From Accumulibacter sp. (GTDB lineage Bacteria > Pseudomonadota > Gammaproteobacteria > Burkholderiales > Rhodocyclaceae), in NCBI GenBank assembly GCA_024235695.1, contig JACKLX010000003.1, positions 223,569 through 287,568 on the forward strand: a DNA stretch of 64,000 nucleotides, given 5' to 3'. This document shows, piece by piece, positions 24,858-33,327 of the stretch. The position numbers and the translations under genes are program-made. Numbering within the stretch: position 1 is the stretch's first letter; each line of letters begins with the position of its first letter. The notes under the pieces were generated by a model. That model made no database searches. It was not told the origin of the DNA and was given only the letters and a program-made list of their open reading frames with translations.

Positions 24858-26027
24858 ATGCTGATGATCTTGCGGGTTGTGTCGTTCAAGGGCGTGGCGC
24901 TGCCGACGCCCTGCGAAGTGGAATTCGACGAGCAGGGCGGTAGCATCGGACGCAAGCCGCCAAATCGCCTGGCCTTGCCGCACGATGCCTCGGTGTCGAC
25001 GGTGCACGCGACGGTCAGCTTCCGCGATGGTCGCTACGCGCTGACCGCCAACAGTAGAAATCCGAGCCGGCTGAATGGCTGCACGCTGAGCAATGGCGTC
25101 GAGCAGGCACTGGCCGACGGCGACGAGCTGGAACTGGGTGAAACACGGCTGAACGTGTCGATCGAGTCGCGCGCGAACCTCGTTCGTGAGCAAAGCTTCC
25201 GCATGCTGGAAGATATCGCTCGTGACCTTTCTGGCGAGTCGATCTGCTTTCCGACCTTCCTCGACATCACCTTGAAGATTCGCAATGCACTCAAGAACCC
25301 CAAGCTGACGATAGAGGAACTGGCCACCCTGGTCAGCGCGGAGCCCCTGCTCAGTGCCAAGGTCGTCCGACTCGCCAATTCGGCGGCGATGAATCGCTCT
25401 GGGAAAGCCATTCTGGCGGTGAATAGCGCGATTTCCAGGGTCGGCATGGAAGCCGTTCGTGGCCTGTCGTTTGCCGTTGCCGTCGAGCAGTTGCTCAGTT
25501 CCAAGAAGATGGTCCCGTTCGCGACGCTCTCTGCACGCCTGTGGGAGCACTCGATAGAAGTCGCCGCCCTGTGCCGGGTACTGGCCAGGCAGCTGACCCG
25601 CGTCAGTCCCGATGAGGCGATGTTCGCCGGCCTGGTTCATGACATCGGTGCGTTCTACCTGCTGTCGCGCGTGGCGGGTTTTCCCCGGGTGATGAACGAC
25701 CCGGCAGAACTCCATCAGCTGCTGGTGGAATGGCACGACAACATCGGGCACGCCTTGCTGGCCGCCATGGGTTTGCCGGAGGAGGTGGTGACGGTGGTCG
25801 AGGGGCACGATCTCGATCGCGTGGTGACGACCGTCAAGACGCTTGCTGACGTCCTGTTCGTGGCCAACAAATTGGCCAATCTCGATCACGGCTGGCGGGA
25901 TCCGACGCTCTCCGAACCAACGGTCGTCAGTGCCTTGTCGGAGTTGTTCGATGCCGAAGGGCTCAGCGCCCTGCTGGCCGATTCCGCCGAAGAGGTCGCC
26001 TCGGTGAAAGGCGTCCTGGGTGCCTGA
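24858..26027 (+). CDS. FHA-HDOD two-domain signalling protein
   Basis: 389 aa from ATG 24858, with GAGG 9 bp before; the longer open frame lacks a ribosome site. Residues 15-105 look like a forkhead-associated (FHA) domain: SIGRKPPNRLALPHDA, the STVHATVSF phospho-threonine-binding loop, and then NPSRLNGCTL. Residues 125-330 are an HDOD domain with LVSAEPLLSAKVVRLANSAA, SRVGMEAVRGL and LVHDIGAF. HDOD proteins act in regulatory cascades controlling motility, c-di-GMP or division; an FHA adds recognition of phosphorylated Thr. No Ser/Thr kinase is in the window. The partner is unknown. Confidence 0.82.
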   Translation: MLMILRVVSFKGVALPTPCEVEFDEQGGSIGRKPPNRLALPHDASVSTVHATVSFRDGRYALTANSRNPSRLNGCTLSNGVEQALADGDELELGETRLNVSIESRANLVREQSFRMLEDIARDLSGESICFPTFLDITLKIRNALKNPKLTIEELATLVSAEPLLSAKVVRLANSAAMNRSGKAILAVNSAISRVGMEAVRGLSFAVAVEQLLSSKKMVPFATLSARLWEHSIEVAALCRVLARQLTRVSPDEAMFAGLVHDIGAFYLLSRVAGFPRVMNDPAELHQLLVEWHDNIGHALLAAMGLPEEVVTVVEGHDLDRVVTTVKTLADVLFVANKLANLDHGWRDPTLSEPTVVSALSELFDAEGLSALLADSAEEVASVKGVLGA

Positions 26028-26215
26028 TCTCGCCTGAACAGCACCCCGTGCGGGATCGAGCCGGCGCTACGCCGGCGGCCGCGGGCGCTTTGGCCGCGGA
26101 CGCCGGGGTGCAGCCGGCCTGTTGGCAGCAATCTCGCGGTGTTCGATCGCTGGTCGATTGCCAGGGCCCTGACCAGTCGTCGATCGCCGACGGTGGTGGT
26201 CGGCGCTGGCCGTCG

Positions 26216-26416
26216 TCAATCGAGTTCGAGCGGTGTGCCCTCGTAGAAGGCGCCGACCTGGGCCGCCGAGAGGACGGGCGCGACGGCGACCGAGCCGAGC
26301 GTTGACTGGAAATGACCCTTGACTCCGAACGTCGCCAGCAGGGCCCTGCCTTCTTCATCCTCGGGTTCGATTCGCAGCACGCAATCATCGCCGTCCATAA
26401 TCATCAGCACTTTCAT
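26216..26416 (-). CDS. Small hypothetical protein
   Basis: 66 aa from ATG 26416, with a strong GGAGG 5 bp upstream; the frame is open further upstream but without a site. It is acidic, beginning MKVLMIMDGDDCVLRIEPED and ending in GAFYEGTPLELD. There is no signal peptide or membrane segment and no recognised family. Base composition and codon use match the neighbours. The strong ribosome site and the evenly protein-like sequence support a real gene. It lies between the convergent FHA-HDOD gene and fdhD. Confidence 0.6.
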   Translation of the reverse strand: MKVLMIMDGDDCVLRIEPEDEEGRALLATFGVKGHFQSTLGSVAVAPVLSAAQVGAFYEGTPLELD

Positions 26417-26734
26417 CGCATCCTCCATGATGCTCGACGGGCAGGTCGACCGGACCCGCCAGCTTTCCCAGCGGCCTGTCCGTCGGTCTGGCGCCCGCTG
26501 TTCTCGCCAGGGCTCAGGGTCGCAGCTCACAGACGCGCTTGCGACCCCTGAGCGAAGTATCGCGGCGCTGAGCGGCCACGGGAAGGAACTACTGCACAAG
26601 TCGTGACGTCTCGTCGGGCGGCGAGCGCTGGTCGGTGCACGCGCGCGGCAGCTGCGGACAAACCAGCAAGGCGGCGGTGGGCGCGCGCGCTGCCTTGCCT
26701 TTGCATCGACCGGCGGTGGTTGGGGACGGGCTTG
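26417..26734. other. Intergenic region downstream of fdhD
   Basis: 318 bp. GCTCAGGG-TCGC (26512-26523) pairs with GCGA-CCCCTGAGC (26541-26553), a 12-bp stem with one bulged C and a 17-nt loop. It lacks a U-run on either strand. It lies about 100 bp upstream of the 66-aa gene and could be a 5' leader structure. Otherwise I see nothing. Confidence 0.4.
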
Positions 26735-27604
26735 TCAGCTGCTCGCGCCCGGCGGCCGGGCAAGGGCGAGGTCGTAGACCAGGCGCTCAGCGCCCGCCAG
26801 CACCACGAATCGCAGTCCCTTGGCGCGACCGATCAGCGTCAGGCCGGCGCGCCGCGCGAGTTCGACGCCCCAGGCCGTGAAACCCGAGCGCGAGACGAGG
26901 ATCGGAATCTGCATGTGCACGGTCTTGATCACCATTTCGCTGGTCAGGCGTCCGGTGGTGTAGAAGATCTTGTCGTGGCCGCTGAGGCCGTTCCGGTGCA
27001 TGTAGCCGGCGATCTTGTCGACCGCGTTGTGACGGCCGACGTCCTCCATATACACCAGTGGGCGGTCGCGCCGGCACAGGACGCAGCCGTGGATGGCACC
27101 CGCCTTCTGGTACAGGCTGGGTTGCCGGCCGATCTGCACGAGCAGGCTGCGCAGCCACGAACTGCGTAGCTCGGCGGTGGTGTCGAGGCGGGTGTCGTCG
27201 AAGCGCTCCATGATGTCGCCGAAAACCGTGCCCTGGGCACAACCCGAGGTGCGAATCCTGCGTTGCAGCTTCTGCTCGTAGCGCGCCTCGCTGCGCGTGC
27301 GGACGACGACGACGTCGAGCTCGGCGTCATGTTCGATCGCGGTCACCGCATCGTCGGCAGCGAGCATGTTCTGATTGAGCAGAAAGCCCAGGGCGAGCAG
27401 TTCGGGGTGGTCGCCAATGGTCATCAGCGTCACTACCTCGGTACCGTTCAGGTAAAGGGTCAGCGGTCGCTCGACGACGACGTTCAGTGACACCGGCTGG
27501 CCCAACTGGTCGCGCCCATCGACGCAGCGCGTCAGTTGCGGATCGTCGGGATCAGGCGCCAGTGCGAACGCTTCGACGCCCTTGGCGCCAGCCAGGCTGC
27601 TCAC
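26735..27604 (-). CDS. fdhD: Formate dehydrogenase accessory sulfurtransferase FdhD
   Basis: 289 aa. It starts at GTG 27604, directly after the fdsA stop codon. FdhD moves sulfur from IscS to the molybdenum/bis-MGD cofactor, which formate dehydrogenase needs for activity. Visible family features are GYMHRNGLSGHDKIFYTTGR, the sulfur-carrying CxxC in HGCVLCRRD, GRLTSEMVIKTV and SRSGFTAWG. The downstream position is the one occupied by fdsC in fds operons. Translational coupling to fdsA is likely, because the two codons abut and no separate ribosome site is obvious. Confidence 0.92.
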   Translation of the reverse strand: MSSLAGAKGVEAFALAPDPDDPQLTRCVDGRDQLGQPVSLNVVVERPLTLYLNGTEVVTLMTIGDHPELLALGFLLNQNMLAADDAVTAIEHDAELDVVVVRTRSEARYEQKLQRRIRTSGCAQGTVFGDIMERFDDTRLDTTAELRSSWLRSLLVQIGRQPSLYQKAGAIHGCVLCRRDRPLVYMEDVGRHNAVDKIAGYMHRNGLSGHDKIFYTTGRLTSEMVIKTVHMQIPILVSRSGFTAWGVELARRAGLTLIGRAKGLRFVVLAGAERLVYDLALARPPGASS

Positions 27605-30394
27605 TCAGGCACGCTCCATGCGGACCGCGCAAAACTTGAACTCGGGGATCTTGCCGTAGGGGTCGAGCACCGGGTTGGTCAGCCGGTTGGCCGCCGCCTC
27701 GTGGAAACAGAACGGCAGCCACAGCGAGCCCGGCGCGACTGCCGGGTCGGCGTGGGCGCTGACCTCGATTTCGCCACGCCGGGTGACCAGACGGACGCGC
27801 TCGCCGTCGGCGAGGCCGAGCCGGCGCAGGTCCTGGTCGCTGACGGTGACCACCGCCTCGGGTTCCAGCGCGTCGAGCGTCGGGCTTCGCCGGCTCATCG
27901 CGCCGGTATGCCAGTGTTCGAGCAGTCGCCCGGTGGATAGCACCAGCGGATAGTCGGCCGACGGTTGTTCGTCGGGCGGCAGCAGCACGGCGGGGACGAA
28001 GCCGGCGCGGCCGCTGGCCGTCGGGAAGCCGCTGTCGAAAACCACGTCGGCGCCCGCCAGTTCGTCGCCGGCGCAGGGGTAGGTGACCGATCCCTCGCGT
28101 TCGAGACGCTCGCGGCCGATGTGCGCCAGCGACGGCATCGCGATGCGCATCTCGGCGTAGATCGCTGCCGGATCGTCGTAGCGCCAGTCGAGGCCGAGCC
28201 GGCGCGCGATTTCCTGGATGATCCACCAGTCCGGGCGAGTGTCGCCAGGCAAGGGCAGGGCCTGACGACCGAACTGCACCTGCCGGTTGGTGTTGGTCAC
28301 CGTGCCTTCCTTCTCCGGCCAGGACGAGGCGGGCAGGACGACGTCGGCGTAGATCGCGGTTTCCGTGAGGAACAGGTCCTGGACCACCAGGTGGTCGAGC
28401 GACGCCAGCGCCCGCCGCGCGTGGCTGAGGTCGGGGTCCGACATCGCCGGGTTCTCGCCGAGGATGTACATGCCGCGAACGTCGCCGGTGGCGGCAGCAT
28501 TGATGATCTCGACGACGGTCAGGCCCGGTCGCGGGTCGAGGGCGGTGCCCCACAGCTTCTCGAAGCGCTCGCGGCTGGCGGCCAGCGAGATCGGCCGGTA
28601 GTCGGGCAGGACCATCGGGATCAGGCCGGCGTCGGAGGCGCCCTGGACGTTGTTCTGGCCGCGCAGCGGATGCAGGCCGGTGCCCGGGCGACCGATCTGT
28701 CCGGTCATCAGCGCCAGGGCGATCAGGCAACGGGCATTGTCGGTGCCGTGCGCGTGTTGCGAAATGCCCATTCCCCAGAAAATCATCGACGCCTTCGCGC
28801 GCGCGTAGCGGCGCGCCACGTCGCGAATCGTGCGGGCTGCAATACCGCAGACTTCGGCCATCGCTTCCGGGCTGAACGCGCCGAGGTGGGCGCGCATCTC
28901 GTCGAAGCCGCTGGTGTAGCGCGCGATATACGCGGCGTCGAACAGCTGCTCGTCGACGATCGTATGCAGCATCGCGTTGAGCAGCGCGACGTCGGTGCCG
29001 GGGCGAAATTGCAGCGTCTGATCGGCAAAGCGTGCCAGGCCATGGCGGCGCGGGTCGATGACGATCAGCCGCGTGCCCCGGCGGGCAGCGCGCTTGAAGA
29101 AGGTCGAGGCGACCGGATGGTTCGACTCCGGGTTGCAGCCGATCAGGATCGCCAGTTCGGCATTGTCGATCTGCATGAACGACGCCGACACTGCACCGGA
29201 ACCGACGCCCTCGATCAGGGCGGCCACCGAAGAGGCGTGGCACAGTCGTGTGCAATGGTCGACGTTGTTGGTGCCGAAACCGGTGCGTACCAGTTTCTGG
29301 AACAGATAGGCTTCCTCGTTGCTGCACTTGGCCGAGCCGAAACCGGCCAGCGCGCCGCCACCGTGTTGCTCGCGGATCGCTCGTAGCCCCGCGGCCGCCC
29401 GCTGCAGTGCCTCGTCCCAGCTCGCTTCGCGGAAATGGGTGTACGGTTTGGCCGGGTCGAAGACGGCGTCGGCAACCTTGGCCGCGTCGTCGCGGCGGAT
29501 CAGCGGCTTCAGCAGGCGCTGTGGCGAGTGCACGTAGGCGAAGCCGAAGCGTCCCTTGACGCACAGCCGTTGCCGGTTGGCCGGGCCGTCACGGCCATTG
29601 ACGGCGATGATCCGGTCATGACGCACGCGATAGTCGAGCTGGCAGCCGACGCCGCAATAGGGACAGACGCTGGCAACGACACGGTCGACTTCTTCTCCCG
29701 CCGCGAGCAGGCCGCTGCCGTCTGCGATCACCATCGTCGCCGGCATCAGCGCGCCGGTGGGGCAGGCCTGCACGCACTCGCCGCAAGCGACGCAGCTCGA
29801 GTCGCCCATCGCATCATCGAGGTCGAAGGCGATTTTCGCCGCAGCGCCACGACCGGTCATGCCGATGACGTCGTTGGCCTGGATGTCGCGGCAGGCCTGC
29901 ACGCACAGCTGGCAGTGGATGCAGGCGTCGAGCTGCACGATCATCGCCGGGTGGCTGCGATCGGCGCTGGCAGCGGCTGCGCCCTTGGCGCGTGCCGGAA
30001 AGCGGCTGTGCTGCAAGCCCACCTGCTCCGCCCAGTGCCAGAACGAAGCGTTGCGATCGTGCGCCCGCGCGCGCGGCGGCTGGTCGGCGAGCAGCAGTTC
30101 CATCACCAGACGACGGCTGCGCAGCGCCCGCTCGGAGCTGTCGCTGCGCACCTGCATGCCCTCGGTGACCTGGCGGCTGCAGCTCGGCGCCAGGTTGCGC
30201 TCGCCGTCGATGTCGACCAGGCACGCACGGCAGTTGCCACCGGGTAGGTAGTCCGGCGCCGCTTGCGTGCAGAGATGCGGAATCGTCAGGCCGGCGCGCC
30301 GCGCCGCCTGCCAGATCGTCTCGCCCGACAAAGCCGTCATCTTGCGACCATCGAGGGTGAAGCAGACGCCTGGCGACGCCGCCGGCTCGCTCAT
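27605..30394 (-). CDS. fdsA: NAD-dependent formate dehydrogenase, molybdenum (alpha) subunit
   Basis: 929 aa. The N-terminal 90 residues are a 2Fe-2S ferredoxin-like domain. Next come a His/Cys-ligated cluster region and two 4Fe-4S sites (CIHCQLCVQACRD and CVACGECVQACP). From about residue 240 the molybdopterin domain begins with its own cluster (CPYCGVGC). The Mo ligand is a cysteine, in VDHCTRLCHASS, not selenocysteine. The C-terminal molydop-binding domain ends near FKFCAVRMERA. It oxidises formate to CO2 and passes electrons to the FdsGB protein encoded just upstream, with which it overlaps by 4 bp. It is cytoplasmic; there is no Tat signal. Confidence 0.93.
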   Translation of the reverse strand: MSEPAASPGVCFTLDGRKMTALSGETIWQAARRAGLTIPHLCTQAAPDYLPGGNCRACLVDIDGERNLAPSCSRQVTEGMQVRSDSSERALRSRRLVMELLLADQPPRARAHDRNASFWHWAEQVGLQHSRFPARAKGAAAASADRSHPAMIVQLDACIHCQLCVQACRDIQANDVIGMTGRGAAAKIAFDLDDAMGDSSCVACGECVQACPTGALMPATMVIADGSGLLAAGEEVDRVVASVCPYCGVGCQLDYRVRHDRIIAVNGRDGPANRQRLCVKGRFGFAYVHSPQRLLKPLIRRDDAAKVADAVFDPAKPYTHFREASWDEALQRAAAGLRAIREQHGGGALAGFGSAKCSNEEAYLFQKLVRTGFGTNNVDHCTRLCHASSVAALIEGVGSGAVSASFMQIDNAELAILIGCNPESNHPVASTFFKRAARRGTRLIVIDPRRHGLARFADQTLQFRPGTDVALLNAMLHTIVDEQLFDAAYIARYTSGFDEMRAHLGAFSPEAMAEVCGIAARTIRDVARRYARAKASMIFWGMGISQHAHGTDNARCLIALALMTGQIGRPGTGLHPLRGQNNVQGASDAGLIPMVLPDYRPISLAASRERFEKLWGTALDPRPGLTVVEIINAAATGDVRGMYILGENPAMSDPDLSHARRALASLDHLVVQDLFLTETAIYADVVLPASSWPEKEGTVTNTNRQVQFGRQALPLPGDTRPDWWIIQEIARRLGLDWRYDDPAAIYAEMRIAMPSLAHIGRERLEREGSVTYPCAGDELAGADVVFDSGFPTASGRAGFVPAVLLPPDEQPSADYPLVLSTGRLLEHWHTGAMSRRSPTLDALEPEAVVTVSDQDLRRLGLADGERVRLVTRRGEIEVSAHADPAVAPGSLWLPFCFHEAAANRLTNPVLDPYGKIPEFKFCAVRMERA

Positions 30395-32088
30395 CGCGCT
30401 GCACTCGCCGACAATTGCCGCGGCAGATACTGCAGTGCCGTCATCAGGGGATTCGGTGCCGCCTGGCCGAGGCCGCAGATCGACGCCTCGCGCATCAGCG
30501 TCGCCAGTTCGTCGAGCAACTCGAGGTCAAGCTCGGGTGCCGCGAACAGCGCCAGCATCTTCTCGGTGCCGATGCGGCACGGAGTGCACTGGCCGCAGCT
30601 CTCGTCGGCAAAGAACTCGAGCAGCGCCTGTACCGCGGCGCGCAGGTCGTCGCGGTCGGAGAGCACGATCACCGCCGCCGAACCGATCAGTCCGCCGTGC
30701 TTCTCCAGTTCGCCGAAATGCAGCGGCAGGTCGGCCAGGCGTGCCGGCAGAATGCCGCCCGAGGCACCGCCGGGAAGGTAGGCAAGCAGTTGCTGGCCGT
30801 CGGCCATGCCACCGCAGTAGTCGTCGATCAAGCGGCGCGCGCTGATCCCCGCCGGCGCCTGCTTCAATCCCGGTTGGCGCACCCGACCGGACACCGAATA
30901 GCTGCGCAGCCCGGCAAAGCCCTCGCTGCCGAGCGCCGCGAAGTGCCCCCCGCCGCCGGCGAGAATCTGCGGCAGCAAGGCCAGGGTCTCGACGTTGTTG
31001 ACCAGCGTCGGACGGCCGAACAGTCCCGCCTCGGCGACGTAGGGTGGGCGTTGGCGGGGGTAACCGCGCTTGCCCTCGATCGATTCGATCAGCGCCGATT
31101 CCTCGCCGCAGATGTAGGCGCCGGCACCGCGACGCAGATCGATGAATCCCGGCTCGATCAGCTGCGCCTCTTCGAGTGCGGCGATTTCGCGGCGGAGCAG
31201 CGCGTGCGCGGCAGGGTATTCGTCGCGCAGGTAGATCCAGCAGCGCTCGGCGCCGACGCACGCCGCTGCCAGCAGCAGGCCATCGAGAAATGGCTGCGTC
31301 TGCTGTTCGAGGATCAGCCGGTCCTTGAAGGTACCCGGTTCGCCCTCGTCGGCGTTGCACACCAGATAGCGTGGCGCCGGGCCGGCGGCGACCAGACGCC
31401 ACTTGCGAGCGGTCGGAAAACCGGCGCCGCCCATGCCGCGCAGTGCCGCTGCCTCGACTTCGGCGATCACGGCTGCGGCCTGCAAGCTACCCTCGCGCAG
31501 CGCCAGCAGCTGCCGATAGCCGCCGCGAGCACGGTAGGCGGCCAGACTCTCGCCGACCACCGGCAGCGCTGCAAAGGCTTGTGCGTCGATCAGCGCCTGC
31601 ACGTCGGCTGCACTTGCCTGGTCAGCATGGCGCTTGCCGACCTGCACCACCGGTGCCAGGTCGCAACGGCCCATGCACGGTGCGCGCAGGACTCTGGCAT
31701 CGGCCGGCGGCAGCAGCGTGCGCAATGAGGTTGCGAGTTGGAGCGCCCCCTGCAGTCGGCAGCTGAGGCCGTCGCAGACCCTGACGGCAGGCGCCGGAGC
31801 CGGCTCGCCATCGTCGCGAAGGTCGAAATGGGCGTAGAAAGTGGCCGTCTCGTAGACCTCGGCGACGCCGATACGCAGCAGGTCCGCCAGCGCCACCAGG
31901 TCTCCCGCACGCAGGCAGCCGCGGGTGTCCTGCAGGCGGTGCAGATGTTCAATCAAGAGGTCGCGGCGTAGCGGCAGGCCGGCCAGCAACTCGGCGACGG
32001 CGTCGCGCGTCGCGGGGTCGACGCGCCGGCCCAGGCGCTGCCCACGCCCCTTGCGTCGTCCTGTCGTGGCTCTTTCGGTGCCGCTCAT
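30391..32088 (-). CDS. fdsB: Fused FdsG-FdsB (NuoE-NuoF-like) diaphorase subunit of formate dehydrogenase
   Basis: 565 aa, equal to FdsG plus FdsB. Residues 25-165 are the thioredoxin-like 2Fe-2S module with paired cysteines in VCDGLSC and APCMGRCD. Residues 190-560 are the NuoF-like part: FMN/NADH region RGMGGAGFPTARKW, CNADEGEPGTFKDR, GAGAYICGEESALIESIEGK, and the 4Fe-4S site ESCGQCTPCRIGT plus the later Cys in SICGLGQ. It takes electrons from FdsA and reduces NAD+. Many bacteria encode the two halves separately. It is first in the operon, overlapping fdsA by ATGA. Separate fdsG and fdsD genes are not present here. Confidence 0.9.
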   Translation of the reverse strand: MSGTERATTGRRKGRGQRLGRRVDPATRDAVAELLAGLPLRRDLLIEHLHRLQDTRGCLRAGDLVALADLLRIGVAEVYETATFYAHFDLRDDGEPAPAPAVRVCDGLSCRLQGALQLATSLRTLLPPADARVLRAPCMGRCDLAPVVQVGKRHADQASAADVQALIDAQAFAALPVVGESLAAYRARGGYRQLLALREGSLQAAAVIAEVEAAALRGMGGAGFPTARKWRLVAAGPAPRYLVCNADEGEPGTFKDRLILEQQTQPFLDGLLLAAACVGAERCWIYLRDEYPAAHALLRREIAALEEAQLIEPGFIDLRRGAGAYICGEESALIESIEGKRGYPRQRPPYVAEAGLFGRPTLVNNVETLALLPQILAGGGGHFAALGSEGFAGLRSYSVSGRVRQPGLKQAPAGISARRLIDDYCGGMADGQQLLAYLPGGASGGILPARLADLPLHFGELEKHGGLIGSAAVIVLSDRDDLRAAVQALLEFFADESCGQCTPCRIGTEKMLALFAAPELDLELLDELATLMREASICGLGQAAPNPLMTALQYLPRQLSASAAR

Positions 32089-32238
32089 CAGCTGTCTTTC
32101 ACGAGTGAAGCGGCCATCCTAACAAACGCGGGCGCTAGCGACCGGGAAATCAAGCACATCGGTTTTCGGCGAGTCGTCCAGCTTGCCGCATCGAGACGGC
32201 GGCTGGATGCAAGCCTTGCTACCTATACACCCATTCGC

Positions 32239-32662
32239 CTACCGCTCGGCTGCAAACGCCTGTACCGAGAACACCCGCTCCCGCATGCCGGCGTCCCGAA
32301 ACAACGCCTTGTTGCCAGTAAGCAGCAGGTCCGCCCTTGCTGCAAGCAAGTCCCACAGCAACGGATCACCCGGCTCGGGCGCGGGGGGCGAGATCACCGG
32401 CGTCAGAATGATCGCGTCCTGCGCCAGGTCAGTGAGGATGACGTCCACCTCCGCGACCGACAGCCCGTGCAGTCGGTGCAGGTTCGGCCGCAAGAGCAGC
32501 GTACGGCATTCGCACGGCAAGGCTTCCGGCAACACGAAAGGGAAGGCAGCTGACAGCATGCCGCCCAGGATGCGTGCTCTCTGGGCGACGCGTGATTTGT
32601 GGTCAGAAGCCCCGCGACGACTCCGCTGCGTTGGTGTCGACAATGACGGCAGCGGCGCTCAC
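32239..32662 (-). pseudogene. Broken PIN-family toxin gene
   Basis: The reading starts at GTG 32662, overlapping the antitoxin stop as GTGA. It gives AAAVIVDTN, the PIN start with its first Asp, then stops after 19 codons. A second frame continues as SGVVAGLLTTNHASP. A third frame carries the rest to 32239: RILGGMLSAAFPFVLPEALP, then GDPLLWDLLAARADLLLTGN. Joined, these match the layout of the 'PIN family toxin component' proteins (about 140 aa, TIGR00305 type). At least two frameshifts are needed. The late acidic residue of the VTGD motif also reads TGN. The toxin is predicted dead. Confidence 0.75.
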
Positions 32663-32911
32663 CGTTGACCGCGCACGGGCTTGATTTCCTCCCGTGCAAC
32701 TGCCAGGGCCTCGCTTTCGGTGAGCTTGCGGTGTGCCCTCGCGCGGCGCACGAGCTCGCGCGCCTCGTCGCGCGACTTGATTCCATGGTAGTCCAGGCTT
32801 TCCTCAATCAATTGTCCGATCGTCTTCTCACGCTGCAGGCAAGCTCGCTTGAGTGCCCGGTAGCGTGCTTCCGACAGGGTGATGGTCAGACGGCTGATGG
32901 TAGCCTCGCAT
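32659..32911 (-). pseudogene. Damaged RHH/CopG-like antitoxin gene of the PIN module
   Basis: The frame reads RLTITLSEARYRALKRAC, EKTIGQLIEESLDYHGIK and further to the TGA at 32661-32659, about 80 residues. This is the usual partner of TIGR00305-type PIN toxins, with a ribbon-helix-helix start (LTITLSE). No ATG, GTG or TTG exists in frame between the upstream TGA and RLT. The ATG at 32911 is out of frame by one base. A single-base indel near the start therefore appears to have cut the gene from its start codon, unless a rare start (CTG or ATC) is used. Confidence 0.65.
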
Positions 32912-33041
32912 TGGTGTCAGGACGCCAAGATCCTGGTGTATCAAGGGCGGATCGGCGAGCGCCGCGGCGGCGTCGATTGCTGGCGTCGGCATCGAGAAAA
33001 TCCGGCGATCGCGGTCTGCAACACCTCGTCGCGGCAACTCC

Positions 33042-33272
33042 TCAGAACCAGCTTTCGACCTTGCTGCACGTCGGGACACCACCGGCATGGACCACCTGGC
33101 CGTCGATCACCACGCCGGGGGTGGACATCACCCCGTAGGCGACGATCGCGGGCAGGTCTTCGATCTTTTCGAGCGTTATCGGCACTCCTCTGGCCTTTGC
33201 GACTGTTTCTATCAAGTCGACCGTGCTGCGGCAGTTGGCGCAGCCGGTGCCGAGAACTTTGATGTCTTTCAT
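33042..33272 (-). CDS. Small thioredoxin-family protein with CxxC
   Basis: 76 aa. It starts MKDIKVLGTGCANCRSTVDL: the redox pair is Cys11-Cys14, of the MTH895/glutaredoxin-like type, followed by STPGVVIDGQVVHAGGVP with the cis-proline. It lies 55 bp downstream of the permease gene in the same direction. Such permease plus mini-thioredoxin pairs are common next to arsenic or metal-stress genes. A role in handing reduced thiols or a metal(loid) to the permease is inference. Confidence 0.85.
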   Translation of the reverse strand: MKDIKVLGTGCANCRSTVDLIETVAKARGVPITLEKIEDLPAIVAYGVMSTPGVVIDGQVVHAGGVPTCSKVESWF

Positions 33273-33327
33273 GCGTGCTCCTTCGAGTTGTCCGTTGCGA
33301 GTTCTGGGCTGAAGGCGGCGGCGGGCC

